Numbered from the stretch's first letter, positions 48,433 through 60,815 are shown. The stretch: DNA of 64,000 bases from Psettodes erumei (GCA_016785225.1 JAFBJZ010000109.1:310001-374000), one strand, 5' to 3'. Program-made: numbers and translations. Notes: generated from the letters alone by a model not told the origin.

Positions 48433-49549
48433 TATAAAACAAATCTGATACAAGTTCATAACCTTATACTAAGCATCAGCAGCCAGACAATGTTTCTTCA
48501 GCATGCAAAAAGATTTATACTGTATATATCTATACTTACTGTATTTGACAGGAGTTCTTTGCATTGTCTTTATTTGCATCTCTCTCATTCTGTAAAGTGC
48601 CTTAAAGCGCATGCATCATGTGATTTGGAGTGCAAGCCTAATTATCCTGTCAGCTCCCAAATCCATCCCTGCTTACATTCTCTGTGTATGGATCATGTGT
48701 GTGTATGTTTGTGCATGGAAGTGTGCTTGCACATACGACAGCTGTAAATGGACCACCAGCCATCTGGTGGCCACAGTTGCCATGCTGGCGTCAAGGTCAA
48801 ATGCTTGCTCTCGTTGATGACCATATGCATGCGGGGCAACGACACACACACACACAAACTTACAGACATGTTTGGATTGTAGCAAATTTCACCTGAGGGC
48901 TCCATCAAGTGCTCATCCCTGCGGGCCCTGTAAAAATGTTTACATATTTCCTCTCTTCCATCAGAAGCATTACTAACCATATTTCAGGTTTTATATGTGA
49001 ATTAGTTTCACTCAGTGGGCCTGTGCATTTGTATTTGTGATTAAAAGTTCATTCTTGAAGAGAAAATTAAAAAAGAAAAAATAAGCATCACATTATTTAA
49101 GATAATTAGAACTTTAAGGTGAAATTACTTTTTGATATACAGCTGATATATTATATATTGTGTATTTTAATCTGTTACAGTTACAGTTATCCTTAAGATT
49201 TCACTTGTAGTAACACATGCCCTGGAGTTCTTTTCTAAGTGATGGGCGACTCTGTGTGTGCGTCAGAGGGGAAAATGAAAGTTAAAGTTATTGATGATGA
49301 TCAAAGGTTATCTATGGCTTTACACAAGATTCAAACAAGAAGCACGCACATGCACAGTCCCTTTAGCATTGGTAGATAATGTGTGTTCTGACTGAAACTG
49401 CTTGAAGAACATTGGAAACTACTATACGTATATAGAAGTAATCACAAAATGCAAATACAAGAAGCTGTTACTGAAAAAGTAAAGCTTAAATAGTAATAAT
49501 AATAAAAATAATATATAATTATATAATGGATGTGATGTGAAAGCTTAAT
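48433..49549. other. Unique sequence, no gene seen
   Basis: Scattered imperfect TG and CA patches (around 48690 and 48843). AAT-rich near 49490. Frames across the CA patch are artefacts. Confidence 0.42.
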
Positions 49550-49870
49550 GGTGGATTTGTTTGACCACTCAGGGGCAGCAGAGTGCGATGAAACCACAGC
49601 GCTGCCATCAGGTCGTAAAGTGGTGATGGCGAAGCAGACACAATGCAACACCGGCATTCATATGGAGTTGTGTTTTGGCCACCTGATGAATGCAAGCCCA
49701 ATATTCACAGCAGTATTTAGCTTGGTTTGGGTCTCCACCAGCTTTCAAGAAAGTATTTGGTTCTTTACTGGCTAAATATTCCACTCTGGTTACCAGCTTG
49801 GTGCTGACCAGGTACTGTCAATGGGTTTTTCAGGCTTCCTTGTTTGAAACAGCTGCCTGCTGCATCAGGT
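49550..49870 (+). mobile_element. Presumed teleost interspersed repeat
   Basis: The string of words TTTGACCACTCAGGGGCAGC, CAATATTCACAGCAGT, GGTCTCCACCAGCTTTCAAG, TTACTGGCTAAATATTCCAC and AACAGCTGCCTGCTGC follows a non-coding repeat that I recall from many fish sequences. It ends next to a short A run (about 49872-49879), which would fit a retroposed element on the plus strand. I recall no family name and cannot confirm the copy number. Frames inside it are not coding. Confidence 0.42.
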
Positions 49871-49879
49871 GAAAAAAAA

Positions 49880-52701
49880 ATCTGAAGTTGTTTGGTTCAA
49901 GAACTCTTTGTGGGTTCATCACCAGTGGTGAAGTATGTTGATACGCTATGTACAGGTTTATGTGAGATACAGGTTTAAATATGAAGATCTATGAGGTTGA
50001 TTTTTAAATACATGCTTTGTGAGGAAATTCGATGGTGGTGGGTGGATTTTTTCAAAATATCTTGAAGGATTAAGTGAGGATATCAGCTAAAATCAATATG
50101 TACCAAAGCCTCAGCCAAACACTTTGTAGGGCTTGCGCTCCAATGTCTCTCTCTTCCTCTGTGCCGCTCCTCTGTTCTGCAGCCATCTCTCTATCACTCC
50201 ATCTTCACAGCTCGTTTTTCTCACCTAAGCTGCAGGCTGTTGCTAAGAGACAGATAGGGGAGCCAGGGTATGTATAGATATGCTTCCTTTCTTCCCTTCA
50301 CCCTTTATGCCATTATTTTTCTCAAGAAGAGGAGAAGAATGTTGGCTCAACTTTATTTTCTCATCGGGAACACCTTTCTGAAAATCTGAGCAGATTTTCT
50401 AAACGTCAGTGTCACATCCTGGCTCTGAAAGTGGCTTTGATACCCTTTTCTGGGCAGAAAAAACACTCAATTATTGATTCATCATTACAGATTTATTTAT
50501 TTTTATCAAACCAACGCACCCTGGTTCCAGACCTGTGAATCACATTCTTCTTTTCAATGACTCAGAGACCTTATGGTCTGGTCGTTGATGGCGGAGAAAA
50601 TCGCAGCTTCGATTGTGATGAACATGCCATAATCTTGTTGAGAACTGCCATAAAAATGGCAGGATGAGGGGATGAGATCTTAAGTAAGTAGTCGTCTTAC
50701 TGGACTTTATCACAGGTATACCTTTGATCATCTCTTTGACTCATCCTTATGTGTGTGAAATAATGTATAACACCTTCAAGATAATACCTGTCCCTTTGGT
50801 TTGACAGTCACACAGTGGAGGTAAAGTTATCCAGTCTACAAAATGACAGAACTTGACCAGTACCTCCCATCAGCACCCCTGTGGAGACCCTGACTTGGTT
50901 CAGCCCACCATTAGCCCAGGGTGAAGGGCAAGACCACCTCGCGTGAAATGAGGGATGAAGGAACACATTTACTCTGTCTGTAGAGGGGCAGCGCTAATGG
51001 AGAATAGATTATGTCAATTAACATTCACGGCGGGGTGACATTAATCAGCTAATGATGGTTCAGTGACACTGGGGAAAGATGGGACTGCTCAGGAGGGGAC
51101 AACGGTGCTTTAAGTCACAGACTGTGAGAAAACATGTGGTGACCAGATGATGTTGGGTTTACAGTACCCAACCACCTGGACACGATTCTGTCAAATTATT
51201 GCAAATCTGTCTCTGTGTTTCTTAACCCTCAGTCATTCAGGATTGCTGTAATTTTAAGGTTTGAGTAATTGGTTCAGAAAGTGTAGCATTTTTTAAGTTA
51301 AACCCAAAGATAATAAATGTGTAATGATAGAAAACAGAAAAGAATGCTATTTTGCACTGCTGTAAAGCTCTTATTACTGATTCTTTAGCATTTTTCCTTG
51401 TTAAAGAACCTAAATGATAGTAGGTATCAGGTATCAGTGCAAACTGTAATCTCAACAGAAATGAATTATTCTATAAAAATAGAACATGGAAAGATATGTG
51501 TCCTGTGTATAACCCAACATTGCCTCCATGATTTGAAATTCACATGCCCATCTTGTTTCAAAACAGTTAATAATCCCACATTTTTGTACATGATGTGCTC
51601 ATTGTATTTAATCTTCCCCATTAGTCCTTTACATCTACACTTGGTAAATTATGTTTGTTCTAATCACTTTAGGTGATAAAACATATCCATATCTAATGTA
51701 AATTTTCCAAACATATCCTTAAAGACATCACAAGTCCACATTTTTGACCTCTGTCTGTCTTGTTGCCCGTCTTGTCTCTTGCATGCATGTGCATGCCCTA
51801 CAATCTGTTACTCTCCCACACGTGTTACCGCTCAGGGCCTGAGCCTAGAGACAGCACAGTCATGCTCTCTGTCTGTATACCTTCTGCAGCTAGTCTTCAT
51901 ATAGTTAATGAGTTGTAAAAATGTAGGCCAGAGCTGCTTCCCAGTGCTCACCAGAAAGAGAAGGATGTATGGAGTGCTGTGTGGAGGTCTGGGAATCCTC
52001 AGGGATTGCTGGGTCTAGGTAGTCCACGTGAAGAAGAGGCAGAGTTTAATTGCTCTATAATATAGTGCATTTAAGTGAAATTATCTTTAAAGATTTAGTG
52101 TAGATAGTGGTAGTGTATATATATATTTCATTCCCCCTACCAATTTGGACAGAGAATGTCATCAACAATAAAAATTACACAATTGAATAAAAAAAAAAAA
52201 CAACTGAGCGCTAAAAGCCAACTTTGCAGTAAATAGAAAATGTAAATTCAGCCTGTTTCCTGAGGATTGGTTTGCCTTTGTGTGCAGCTGATTAAATTTG
52301 GATGCGCTTGATTTGCGCCAGCAGGCAGCTGTGCACTGGTTGAGAGATGACCGGGGCCCGTATCTGAAGAGGCATGCAGTTATCAGAGAAATTGTTATTT
52401 GCCTCAGCCCCTCTGCCTTCTGCATGAGAGCACAAATATGTGCATTCATGTTGTTTTGATCTAAAATGGAAATTGCAGCAACAGCTCCCATCTGTTTCCA
52501 CATGTGAAGACTTTATCGACTGACATATTCCGCCACATTTGCATCTCATGTGATGTATGGCTGCAATAAAGTCAACTAAATGGAATGCCACAAATTCTGT
52601 TTTCTTAAAGAAACAGTCAGACAATACCTTTCTTTTACTCACTGAGAGGCAGTCTGGAGAGTTTTTCCTGCTCAGAGCATTACTCAGCTCATACAGTTGA
52701 A
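49880..52701. other. Unique sequence, no gene seen
   Basis: A repeat-poor block at about 51000-51090 contains GTCAATTAACATTCACGG and TTAATCAGCTAATGATGG, which are homeodomain-like, and may be regulatory. Otherwise AT-rich, with an A12 run near 52189. Confidence 0.4.
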
Positions 52702-52723
52702 CACACACACACACACACACACT
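52702..52723. repeat. (CA)11 microsatellite
   Basis: Short pure CA run. Confidence 0.92.
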
Positions 52724-54011
52724 GACAAATGCTTAGTGTGTGATTAGCCAGTGTCTGGCTGGCAGCCAGTGCTGATGTGACAGAACATGATAACATGTGG
52801 CAAAGAATTTACAGAGGCTGTTGGACAGGCAGATGCACTGAGCAGGTATTTAACCTGATTGGTGTAAAAGAGAGAGCCATCGCAGAGTCATATGGGACGA
52901 GGATGCTCACAGAAAGCAATGTTCATGATATTATCTAATAGAAATCATGTCCTGCACCTTAATGAGCATCAGTATCAAATGTTTGGCTTTGATTAAAGCC
53001 TCACTTGGCAACAATTTGGCAACTTTGGTAGCACCAAATGGCAGCATCTGGTATCTGGAATTTTTTCCTGAAAGGCAAATTCACTGACATCCCCTTTTTA
53101 GAGGCAGTCAGGAGTTTCAGGCATTTTAAATTCTGGCAGGGCTCATGGAACACCTCCTTTTTACTCCTAGGGAGACACTCTATATCATATTTTTGTCTCC
53201 TGCTAATTTGTACCAGATTACATGGGGATTAATAGTCCGCAGAATCTCAGTCAGTGAACATAAAATGCTCACTTTACCATTTCCACAATTCTGTTTTTTA
53301 CGAGCAGTTACACATATATTATACACCAGGGATTGCATATTGCATGCAAGTAGACAGCACTCTGCACTTGATGCAAATACTGTTGTGCACCCATGGTAAT
53401 TCAGTCAGCTCTTTCATCCAGAATGCCTTTACTCAGTAGAGTGCAGTGGCAGTTGTGGTCGCAGGGAGATTCAGAATCAGCACCTTGGAGAGCGCTGGAA
53501 CACACACACTCCTATTTTATACCATTCAGCTGCATACATCTATCATTTTATAATTTTCATAGTTACATAGTTTTTTTAATAGTTTCATTATTTTTTTCCA
53601 GTGAAATAACTACTAAACAATCATAATAATTATTAATTTTATTTTATTTTGAAATGATGTGAACAAGAATGTGGATCTTTAAATTTCACAAATTAAATAA
53701 ACATGCATCTGTTTTTGGTTTTTGTATTATTATTATTTTTTTTACATTGAACATTGATGTTGAAATTTAGCTGATAGTTTGAGGCACACATTGTGTTGTG
53801 TTCTTGGACATCATTGTGATCACACAATGGACCATTCAGTCACTGATGTCATGATGACTGTGCTGCTCTTGATGCATGTCCATACAGCAACAACTGAGCA
53901 TTTATTTTAAAGAGTTCATCAAACAGATCAATATGGAGGATGACAAATTTCTATTGTTTATTTTTTCTTTCATCCAAATCCTATTTTTTTCATCAAAATC
54001 AGACATTTAGT
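52724..54011. other. Unique AT-rich sequence, no gene seen
   Basis: Increasingly AT-rich to the right, with T runs and ATT patches. No recognisable features. Confidence 0.42.
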
Positions 54012-54076
54012 ATTTCTGTAGAGAATATATGTATGAGGAAACCGCATTTCCTCATACATATATTCTCTATAGAAAT
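54012..54076. repeat. Near-perfect palindrome, 30-bp arms, 5-base loop
   Basis: The left arm (54012-54041) and right arm (54047-54076) are complementary at 29 of 30 positions, around the loop CCGCA. The arms are AT-rich with a TATGAGGAAA end. So long an uninterrupted stem with a tiny loop suggests a recent inverted duplication rather than a microRNA precursor. No target duplication or transposon end motif is seen. Confidence 0.95.
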
Positions 54077-56402
54077 AATTTATGTTCCATAAATTAGAAT
54101 ACAAGAAATTAAAAATGGAGCTGCAGGGTACTGTTGTTGTCTGTGCCTTTTTTGAACTTATTTTTGACTTATAGCAGGCTTCTGGTTCGCTGGATGCTTG
54201 CTGCTGATTGGCTAAGGGGTTTTCGACTTCGTACTAGAAATAGACAGCTGACCTCACCATATCACTGAGCAAGGAGGAAATGAAACATAAATAACACATA
54301 CAGGATACGGGTTTCTGGTGCCCAAAAAGAACATCATCACAGCGACTCCATGTATAGAGGCTTGAGAGGGGAGAGAAAGTGGTTGTGAAGGAAAAGAACA
54401 GAAGGAAGAGAGGGACATTAAGTAGAAGGCAAGTGAACACTGCTGAAGAAATGAGCAGGTAAAGTGAATAGATGAAAGTGAAATGGTTCAGCACTCTTTG
54501 GATCAGTTTGCTTAATTCAAAATAACACCAACAGTCTGGTGAGATTGTAAAGGTGTTATCCAAACTCTGCGACATTTTCACTCAGAACAAAGAAGAAATA
54601 TGTTCAGAAAATATGTGTAGATGGATACTTTTTTGTGGACTATCAAATATTAAAGAGGCACCCTAAGGTGATGAATGAAGCAATAAAGCAATACAACATC
54701 ATCAATTCTTACAGTTATGACATTTTCAATTAAACAGAAAATAAATTAGAGAAAAAAATAACTGTAGAATAACTGTAATGATATTCTCAGTATCATCAAC
54801 AGACTACATAAAAAAACAAAAATTATAATTATGGTATAGTTTAACTGTCAAAAAATAATTTTGAATTCCTGTCATTTTGTTTAATTGTAACTGTATTATT
54901 GAGTTCATCCTGCTTAAATAGAATATGTTTCTGAGTAACCAACTCTCCATCCATCCAGGACACTTTTTTAATACATTTTAAATTGCTTTGCCTAAAACAA
55001 GTGGTTACCTATTACTAATAGCTAAACAGGTAACAGAAAGAATAATCCTGGCTCCTTCAAAACCTGACACAAACAAATGGAATAACACTTTACATGATTT
55101 CCAACTTGGAGGTGGAGTGAAAAACAGCACAACAGAGGGATCTGTGACACATACTGTAATCATAGATGGAATGCTGAGAGGACAACAGTAAATGATTATT
55201 CTTCTCTTAAATAACCAAATGAATGAATTTTTACTTGTGCTTTGATAGTGGCATGCAAGGACAATGAGATTGAAGGAGACACTGCTTGCACTTTGGCATC
55301 ATTCTAACTGGTTTCTACTTTTAGCTTGAACTGGTCCAGCACTGCTCGCCTTGCTTGTCCTGACTGCATGCCACTGCTGTGAGGTGCTTTATGTTTCAAA
55401 ATGCTGTAGAAGTAACTTCATAAAGCTGAAGGACCTGGAACTAAACAGAGCTAAAAATGCTGACTGACTGCTTAGCAAGAGGCTGCACAACAGCTGACAA
55501 AGACTTTAAAATGAAAAATACAGTCTTGAGGCTACAGATATGTCAGACCGAATGATTTCTTCTCTCACTTTCATATTGTTTGATTTACCTTTTATATTGT
55601 TTGAAGTTATGCAAATTCAACAGAAAATAGTCCTCTTTTTTCTTTTTTGAGTAGAGAATTGTTTCCCTCTCAGTGTGATGATCCAAACTCCAGCTTTCTG
55701 CAGAGTCAAACATTCTTATTCACTGTGTTCGCCCCAAGAGAGCAATTGTCACATTTTTGTCCGAGTGGAAAACCAACAGTGGGAGGTTAAGTAAAATAAG
55801 TATTATATAACAGCAGAGCACAGAAATTTGAAGTACAACACATAAAAAGGGAAATGCTAATAATGGACAACAAATGCTAATATTTATTTCATATGAGTGT
55901 GAGAACAAATGTAACATTCTTACTGTCTCTCAAATCTAAAATCTCTTTTCTAAGAATGAAATACTGTGGGTGGATCAGACAGTAATGACATAATTTGGGT
56001 AATGCTGTTGTTTATTTCTCACTTTGCCTCTCGTGTGTGCAGATGAAGTTGAAAATTGAGTCTCTAAACAAGCTCATGGTCAATCTACTCCCACTGTGCT
56101 GGGGTGGAAGAAATGAAATGAATGAGGATTTGAAGTGGATCACCAAAATTTAAACAAAGATGCAGTCAGCTCCCTAATTCCCATAGGTTTGGATAACATC
56201 TTCTTTATAAATGTAAAATACCCAGCCTTGTTCCTTGTTCCATTATTCTGCATCTACTAAGCAAACATAAAGAAGGGAAACAATAAAATCCACTTCAGAC
56301 TAGTTTTATGCACAAATATTTTAGTTACAGCAGACCATTTAAACAAATATTATTCCTCAGCTAGTAATTTACAATCATTTTCCGTCTATTTGCTCCACAC
56401 AC
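54077..56402. other. Unique AT-rich sequence, no gene seen
   Basis: A 115-codon minus frame at 54234-54581 has hydrophobic stretches but arises from a GA-rich plus strand. No domain is recognised. Frames at 54988-55191 and 55720-55917 are unremarkable. Confidence 0.4.
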
Positions 56403-56945
56403 AGACTTGAACGTTAGTCAGGCCTGATATGAGTACTTGAGAGGTAACTTGAACTTGACTGCTGTGAGACTGATTTTAACAAACATGATACTTGACTTGA
56501 GCGTGCCATCAAGGACTTACAAAACTGCATTTTAAACTGCAATTGACTTGGACTACATTTGAAGAATTCAAGACTTCACTTAGACTTGTTTTAATTGATT
56601 TTGACTTGATATGGATTTCAGATTTGATGGGAGACTGGTTTTAACAAAAACTATGGCCTAGTATGCAACTGCTTGGGAATTAAAGTCAGACTGGGTTTGA
56701 CTATAAAAGCATAATACCTGACTTGGACTTGTCTTGACTGATTTGAGACTTGTGGACTTGAGACAAGACCATACCATGATGTAGACTTGTCTCAAATGAC
56801 TTCCCATGGATGTGAGACATGATTTGGTGGTTTAACTCAAGTCTCATATCTTATCAAAACAAGTCTTGAGCCTTGTCTTAAGTCCAAGTTAAGTCTCAAG
56901 TGAACTGAGACAAAACCTGACACTTGACCTGGACTTGTCCCTGAT
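56403..56945. repeat. Degenerate GACTTG minisatellite with strand switch
   Basis: The word GACTTG or ACTTGA recurs more than fifteen times from 56404 to about 56790. From about 56835 to 56905 the complement (CAAGTC, AAGTCCAAGTTAAGTC) predominates. After that ACTTGACCTGGACTTG returns. Spacing is irregular, so this is an old array built from a 6-11 base unit; similar arrays are known in fish genomes. The inverted section would allow folding. Confidence 0.8.
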
Positions 56946-56956
56946 GACTTTAACCC

Positions 56957-57126
56957 CTCAATGTCTATTGTCACGATTTAGCATCAAACTGCTTCCGCTC
57001 CAAAACAGCCAAAATAGCATCTGTATTAGTATTGCTTTGTTACATTAATAAAAGAATCTTCATACCTGAGATGGGGACAGGTATTTTTTTTACCTTTATT
57101 GCCTGTTGTCGCTAATTTGCATCATA
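56957..57126. repeat. Two diverged copies of a 25-base unit
   Basis: TGTCTATTGTCACGATTTAGC (about 56961) and TGCCTGTTGTCGCTAATTTGC (about 57103) align over about 25 bases with several mismatches, and ATTGTCACGATTA recurs near 57233. The region may be part of one decayed repeat that adjoins the minisatellite. The family is not known to me. Confidence 0.45.
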
Positions 57127-57367
57127 GATAATAGATAATAATAGATTTATATCTATTTTATATCTATTTTATGTGCTATACTCAAATTAACACTCTCAAC
57201 TTAATTTAGCATCTACTTTACCAATCAACAATATTGTCACGATTACATTATTATAAAGGACTTACCATGTGAAAAATGTAATCACACAATTTCCATTCAT
57301 AGGCAGCAAAATACTTTATCTGGATAATATAGTCATTAGCCAGATTGATACTGGTTATAAACCTCTA

Positions 57368-57811
57368 CTAAAGAACATAAGAAAGATTGCAGTCCACATC
57401 TTCATTTCCCCTCTTCCTCTCTGTTCCTGCAGCAGTTTGATTAGAGAGGCAGAGGTGGACTTTCCCGGCTTCTAAGGGTTCCCAGTGAGGGGCTGGCCAG
57501 TGTGCTCCTGGATGGTTCACAGTGAGCAGACACCGGGCTCTAATGAGGCACAAAGACGATGGAAGGGGTTTGTCTGGACTAATTTCATTAGCGTCTTCCT
57601 GTCCCCAGTCAATGTAGGCAGAGATAAATAGGACATTCTCAGATGGGGCATAATAGTCCAGAGGACAGCGTAATGCTCCGATAACAGCTGATATATTGTT
57701 TATGGAGTGGTGACCGGGAGGGATGTGTGCCCAGCCATAATGAGTAGCTAAGTGGGAAAAACTGTTGGTCAGAGATTTTGAGGAATTCATGACAAGCGCA
57801 CTATTTCCCAC
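57368..57811 (-). other. Unassigned 147-codon ORF over a low-repeat block
   Basis: The minus strand is open from a Met near 57811 to a stop near 57370, through sequence of balanced composition, without the simple repeats that explain other long frames here. The product has no signal peptide, membrane segment or motif I recognise. The block also contains TCTAATGAGG, TTTCATTAGCG and CCATAATGAGTAGC, so it reads as well as a conserved enhancer that happens to be open. I favour non-coding, with low certainty. Confidence 0.25.
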
Positions 57812-57830
57812 AACTGTATAAATGTCCTCA
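57460..57830. promoter_or_regulatory. Candidate conserved non-coding element
   Basis: A repeat-free stretch, more GC-rich than its flanks, with several TAAT-type homeodomain cores and a GATAA site (AGAGATAAATAGG). Vertebrate developmental enhancers often look like this. Conservation could not be tested. Confidence 0.35.
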
Positions 57831-58892
57831 GAGTGGCGGCAAAGCTAACAATTACTAATATGTAGTAAAAAATCAAGTAATTAAGACGAATGCAAATGAC
57901 TGAATTCTTTACAGTTTTTTGTCAGTTGCTTTGTGGTCCTTGTGTTGAACCTAATGCGAAAAATACCAAGAACAAACTCTCATGACATTTTACACATTTC
58001 AGATTTTGAAAGTGTTTTATTATAAAAACAATTGGAAACTTGCACATCTTGAAATTCAATTTATAATACATCCAGGATTGAATTTTAGTGCAGCTCATTG
58101 CATGCTGTCAGGTTTAGCTTTCAACTAGAATATCCATACTGAATAATTCTGTCTAACACCAAAATACAGTGCCAGTTCAAGAAGTCGTGGGTAGTGAGGG
58201 TGTGGATGTTGGGTTGGTGTATTAGCATGTAGCATGACTTTAATGCAGGAGACCAGGGACGAGAAATTGCACTGTTCTCCTGCAGTTTGTGTTCTCCTAT
58301 TAATCATTTTAACCTTTCCCCAACCTAATCTAATTATAACTGACAAATCATGACCATACTTTAACTACAATTTATTTTCCATAACCACAATCCTTTCCTT
58401 ACCCTTAACCATACTTTAGTTGCCATGCAATTTCAGAGAGACAGTAAACGGTCAATGGTGTCAGTGTCTTTTCTGGCCTTGGGGGTTGAAGAAAAATGTG
58501 CAAATGTTTAAACAATCCCAAAACATTTGAAGCTAAAGTGGTGCCAAAATGGAATGATGATTGTTTTTCCTGGAGTGCAGATTTATATTTTCCAACTGAG
58601 GGCACAAAACGTATAAGGCAGAGTAGGAGTTGGACAAGCAGCTGCCAGCTGAATTATCAATGACTCACTGATGCCAGAATTATGCACAGAACACTTAGCA
58701 GATAGTCAGGGATTAAACCGAGTTAAATTGAATTCCCCTGCTGTTTTATTCCACACATGTTTGTCAAAATGTTAATTTGAGCATTTGAGGAAAATCAGGC
58801 ACTTTGGAGCTGCAAGAACACCCCCCTCTCTCCTCTCTCTAGTTTGCCTTCTATCACTTTCATCCTCTCTCCCGCCTTCTCTCAAGGTGCCA
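57831..58892. other. Unique AT-rich sequence, no gene seen
   Basis: No recognised features except GTTGCCATGCAAT near 58419, a weak octamer/X-box-like motif. Confidence 0.42.
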
Positions 58893-59040
58893 TTAAAGAA
58901 ATCCCCAATTACTCCTAATAATGATGTAATCAAGCACGGCTGACGTGCCAGTGAGCTTTAATTAAGTTATTAATTAGCTGAATAATGGGGTTTTTATTCA
59001 CCGGCGCAGGCACCAGAGTCTCCCTCAGCAAAAGGTGCAC
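58893..59040. promoter_or_regulatory. Candidate enhancer dense in homeodomain-type sites
   Basis: In under 150 bases there are CAATTACTCC, CTAATAATGATGTAATC, a CTTTAATTAAG core, TTATTAATTAGC and GAATAATGG, plus GCTGACGTGCC (a CRE/E-box-like site). The density of TAAT cores in non-repetitive sequence is far above the surroundings. It is cut off on the right by a TG array. Enhancer function is inferred. Confidence 0.42.
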
Positions 59041-59054
59041 GTGCATATGTCAAT

Positions 59055-59057
59055 ATG

Positions 59058-59092
<35 letters not shown>
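59055..59092. repeat. TG microsatellite
   Basis: A TG run of nearly 40 bases with one CG unit. Confidence 0.94.
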
Positions 59093-59394
59093 CAGTGAAA
59101 CTGACACAGAAAAGATCGGGTGAGCGTATGATGGAACTGTCAGAGAGAAAAGAAAGAGAAAAAAAATTGTGTAATTCTGTGGAGGTTCATTTCTACAAAT
59201 GCATTCACATGCATTGTGACATTTTTCATGAGGGACAAATACACAGATTAAGTCATTTACCAGATCCTTGTGTGGACTGTGTGCAGTGCATTATGATAAT
59301 GTTACACCTTGTTTGCTCTCGGGGCTCCCACGCCCAAGGCCAGTTTAACCTCCTCACATGATGTGCTCACTCCAGGCCGTAGAAGGCAGGCTGA

Positions 59395-59600
59395 CAGTGC
59401 CACAGCCACGCAGTCCATAATTAACCCTGCGTATGAATAATCCGAAGTGACCCCTGGTGACTGCGAACGCGCACTGTCGCTTGATCCAATTAACTTTAAA
59501 CTGAGGGCCTTAATTTATCTGCAAATGGCTGCATTCTCCGGGGAGGCTGATAATGTCAGACTTCTTGCTCACAAACAGCTCTTCTTTCATTTTTCTCTTC
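59395..59600. promoter_or_regulatory. Candidate conserved non-coding element
   Basis: Repeat-free sequence with CATAATTAACCC, TATGAATAATCC, CCAATTAAC and CTTAATTTATC cores and CpG-containing words (CGAACGCGCAC) that are rare elsewhere in the window. Retained CpGs and clustered AT cores suggest constraint. A 65-codon plus frame across it (59447-59644) is probably incidental. Confidence 0.4.
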
Positions 59601-60815
59601 TGCTGTTGCAGTGGTTTGTGTTTTTCCTAACCTACTGTTTCTAGAAAATTGTGTTCAAGTTTTGACTGAGTTAACTGAAAAACGGGAGTGTTGCTCTTCA
59701 GTGCCAGAGGATAATCTAGAATCATGCCGGAATTACACTTACAAATGAAAGTCAGAGTCTCTTTCATATCAATTACATGTAATCATAATCTCTAATCTTA
59801 ATCATTTTTTTGTTCATGTCTGCCTAAAGACAGACTACAGCCGCACTTACAAAAGTCAAGATTTTAGCAGCAAAGTGTTGCCCACAATGTTTGACAATAA
59901 AATGTCATGCTCAGCCAGTGTGCATCTGGGATCGTCAATACACTGGAATGAACTGACACAAACAAAACCATGTTTAAGAAGATATTACTGTGGCCAAAAA
60001 ATATTTATTTCTCTATTTGACATATTTAAGAAAAGAAACGACTTATTAAGATGTAGATTGTCGAAAAAAGCTTGGTCACCTTGAAAAATAGTCCCACACA
60101 AGCTGTAGCACAAGAAAACATGTGACGTCAGGTAGATGTGATCAGGCCTACCAGGCATTGAGGGATGATGTGATGCATCCATGTCCAGGGGCAAATCTGT
60201 CGCTGTTCTTTCTCCTCATGTTCTAAAACTGGAATTAAGCATCCTATGCTGCGTACAGGACCCCATGTCCTCTCGCAAGAACAGATGCACATTCTGCCCC
60301 TTTCATCCACACATCCATGCTTCTTTTTTTTTTAATAAAGACTGTGTGGAAAAAGAAGGTGTCAGATTGTGTTTGAATGCCAGGTGCAAAAGCGCCCCTT
60401 ACGATTCGGCAGCTGTCACAAACAGCTGGATGCACTTGAAATTCCTGCGTTCCTACTGAGATCCTTGGCAACGGCGTCATGCTCTATTTTCCTATTTTCA
60501 CTGCTTTCAGACATCAGCGATAACATTTTAACCTCATGCATTTAAATGGAATTCCGTTGGGCTTCTGCACGTTGGGTCCTTGAGGGTAAAGAAAGCTTTT
60601 AGGCTACAAATGCGCGAATAGCCTCCTCAAAGCCTGCTTGGTTATCGCTGAACGGGAAAGCTAATAAGAGCCAAAGTGACTGGCTTTAATAGAGATTTAG
60701 AGATCCCTGCATCTCTTCTTCCCTGTTTCCATCCACTGTCTGCCTGTGCTGTTTGACCTTGGTGTGCAATGCAAGGTCACAGCGCCGCAGTGGCCTAATA
60801 CTCTACTTGTATGGA
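59601..60815. other. Unique sequence, no gene seen
   Basis: Mixed composition. The part around 60540-60680 is less AT-rich and repeat-poor, possibly regulatory. The 92-codon plus frame at 60181-60459 has several Cys but no recognised pattern. Confidence 0.4.

Noticed and set aside
52292..52720. 142-codon minus-strand frame beginning in a CA array
   Set aside because: Its start lies in the microsatellite (Val-Cys repeats) and the rest lacks any motif.
54012..54076. MicroRNA precursor reading of the 54-kb palindrome
   Set aside because: Nearly perfect 30-bp stem with a 5-base loop lacks the bulges and loop size of animal pre-miRNAs, and no known mature sequence is present.
56403..56945. CRISPR-like array from recurrent short words
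   Set aside because: The repeats are 6-11 bases, irregularly spaced and degenerate, and the DNA is vertebrate; this is a minisatellite.
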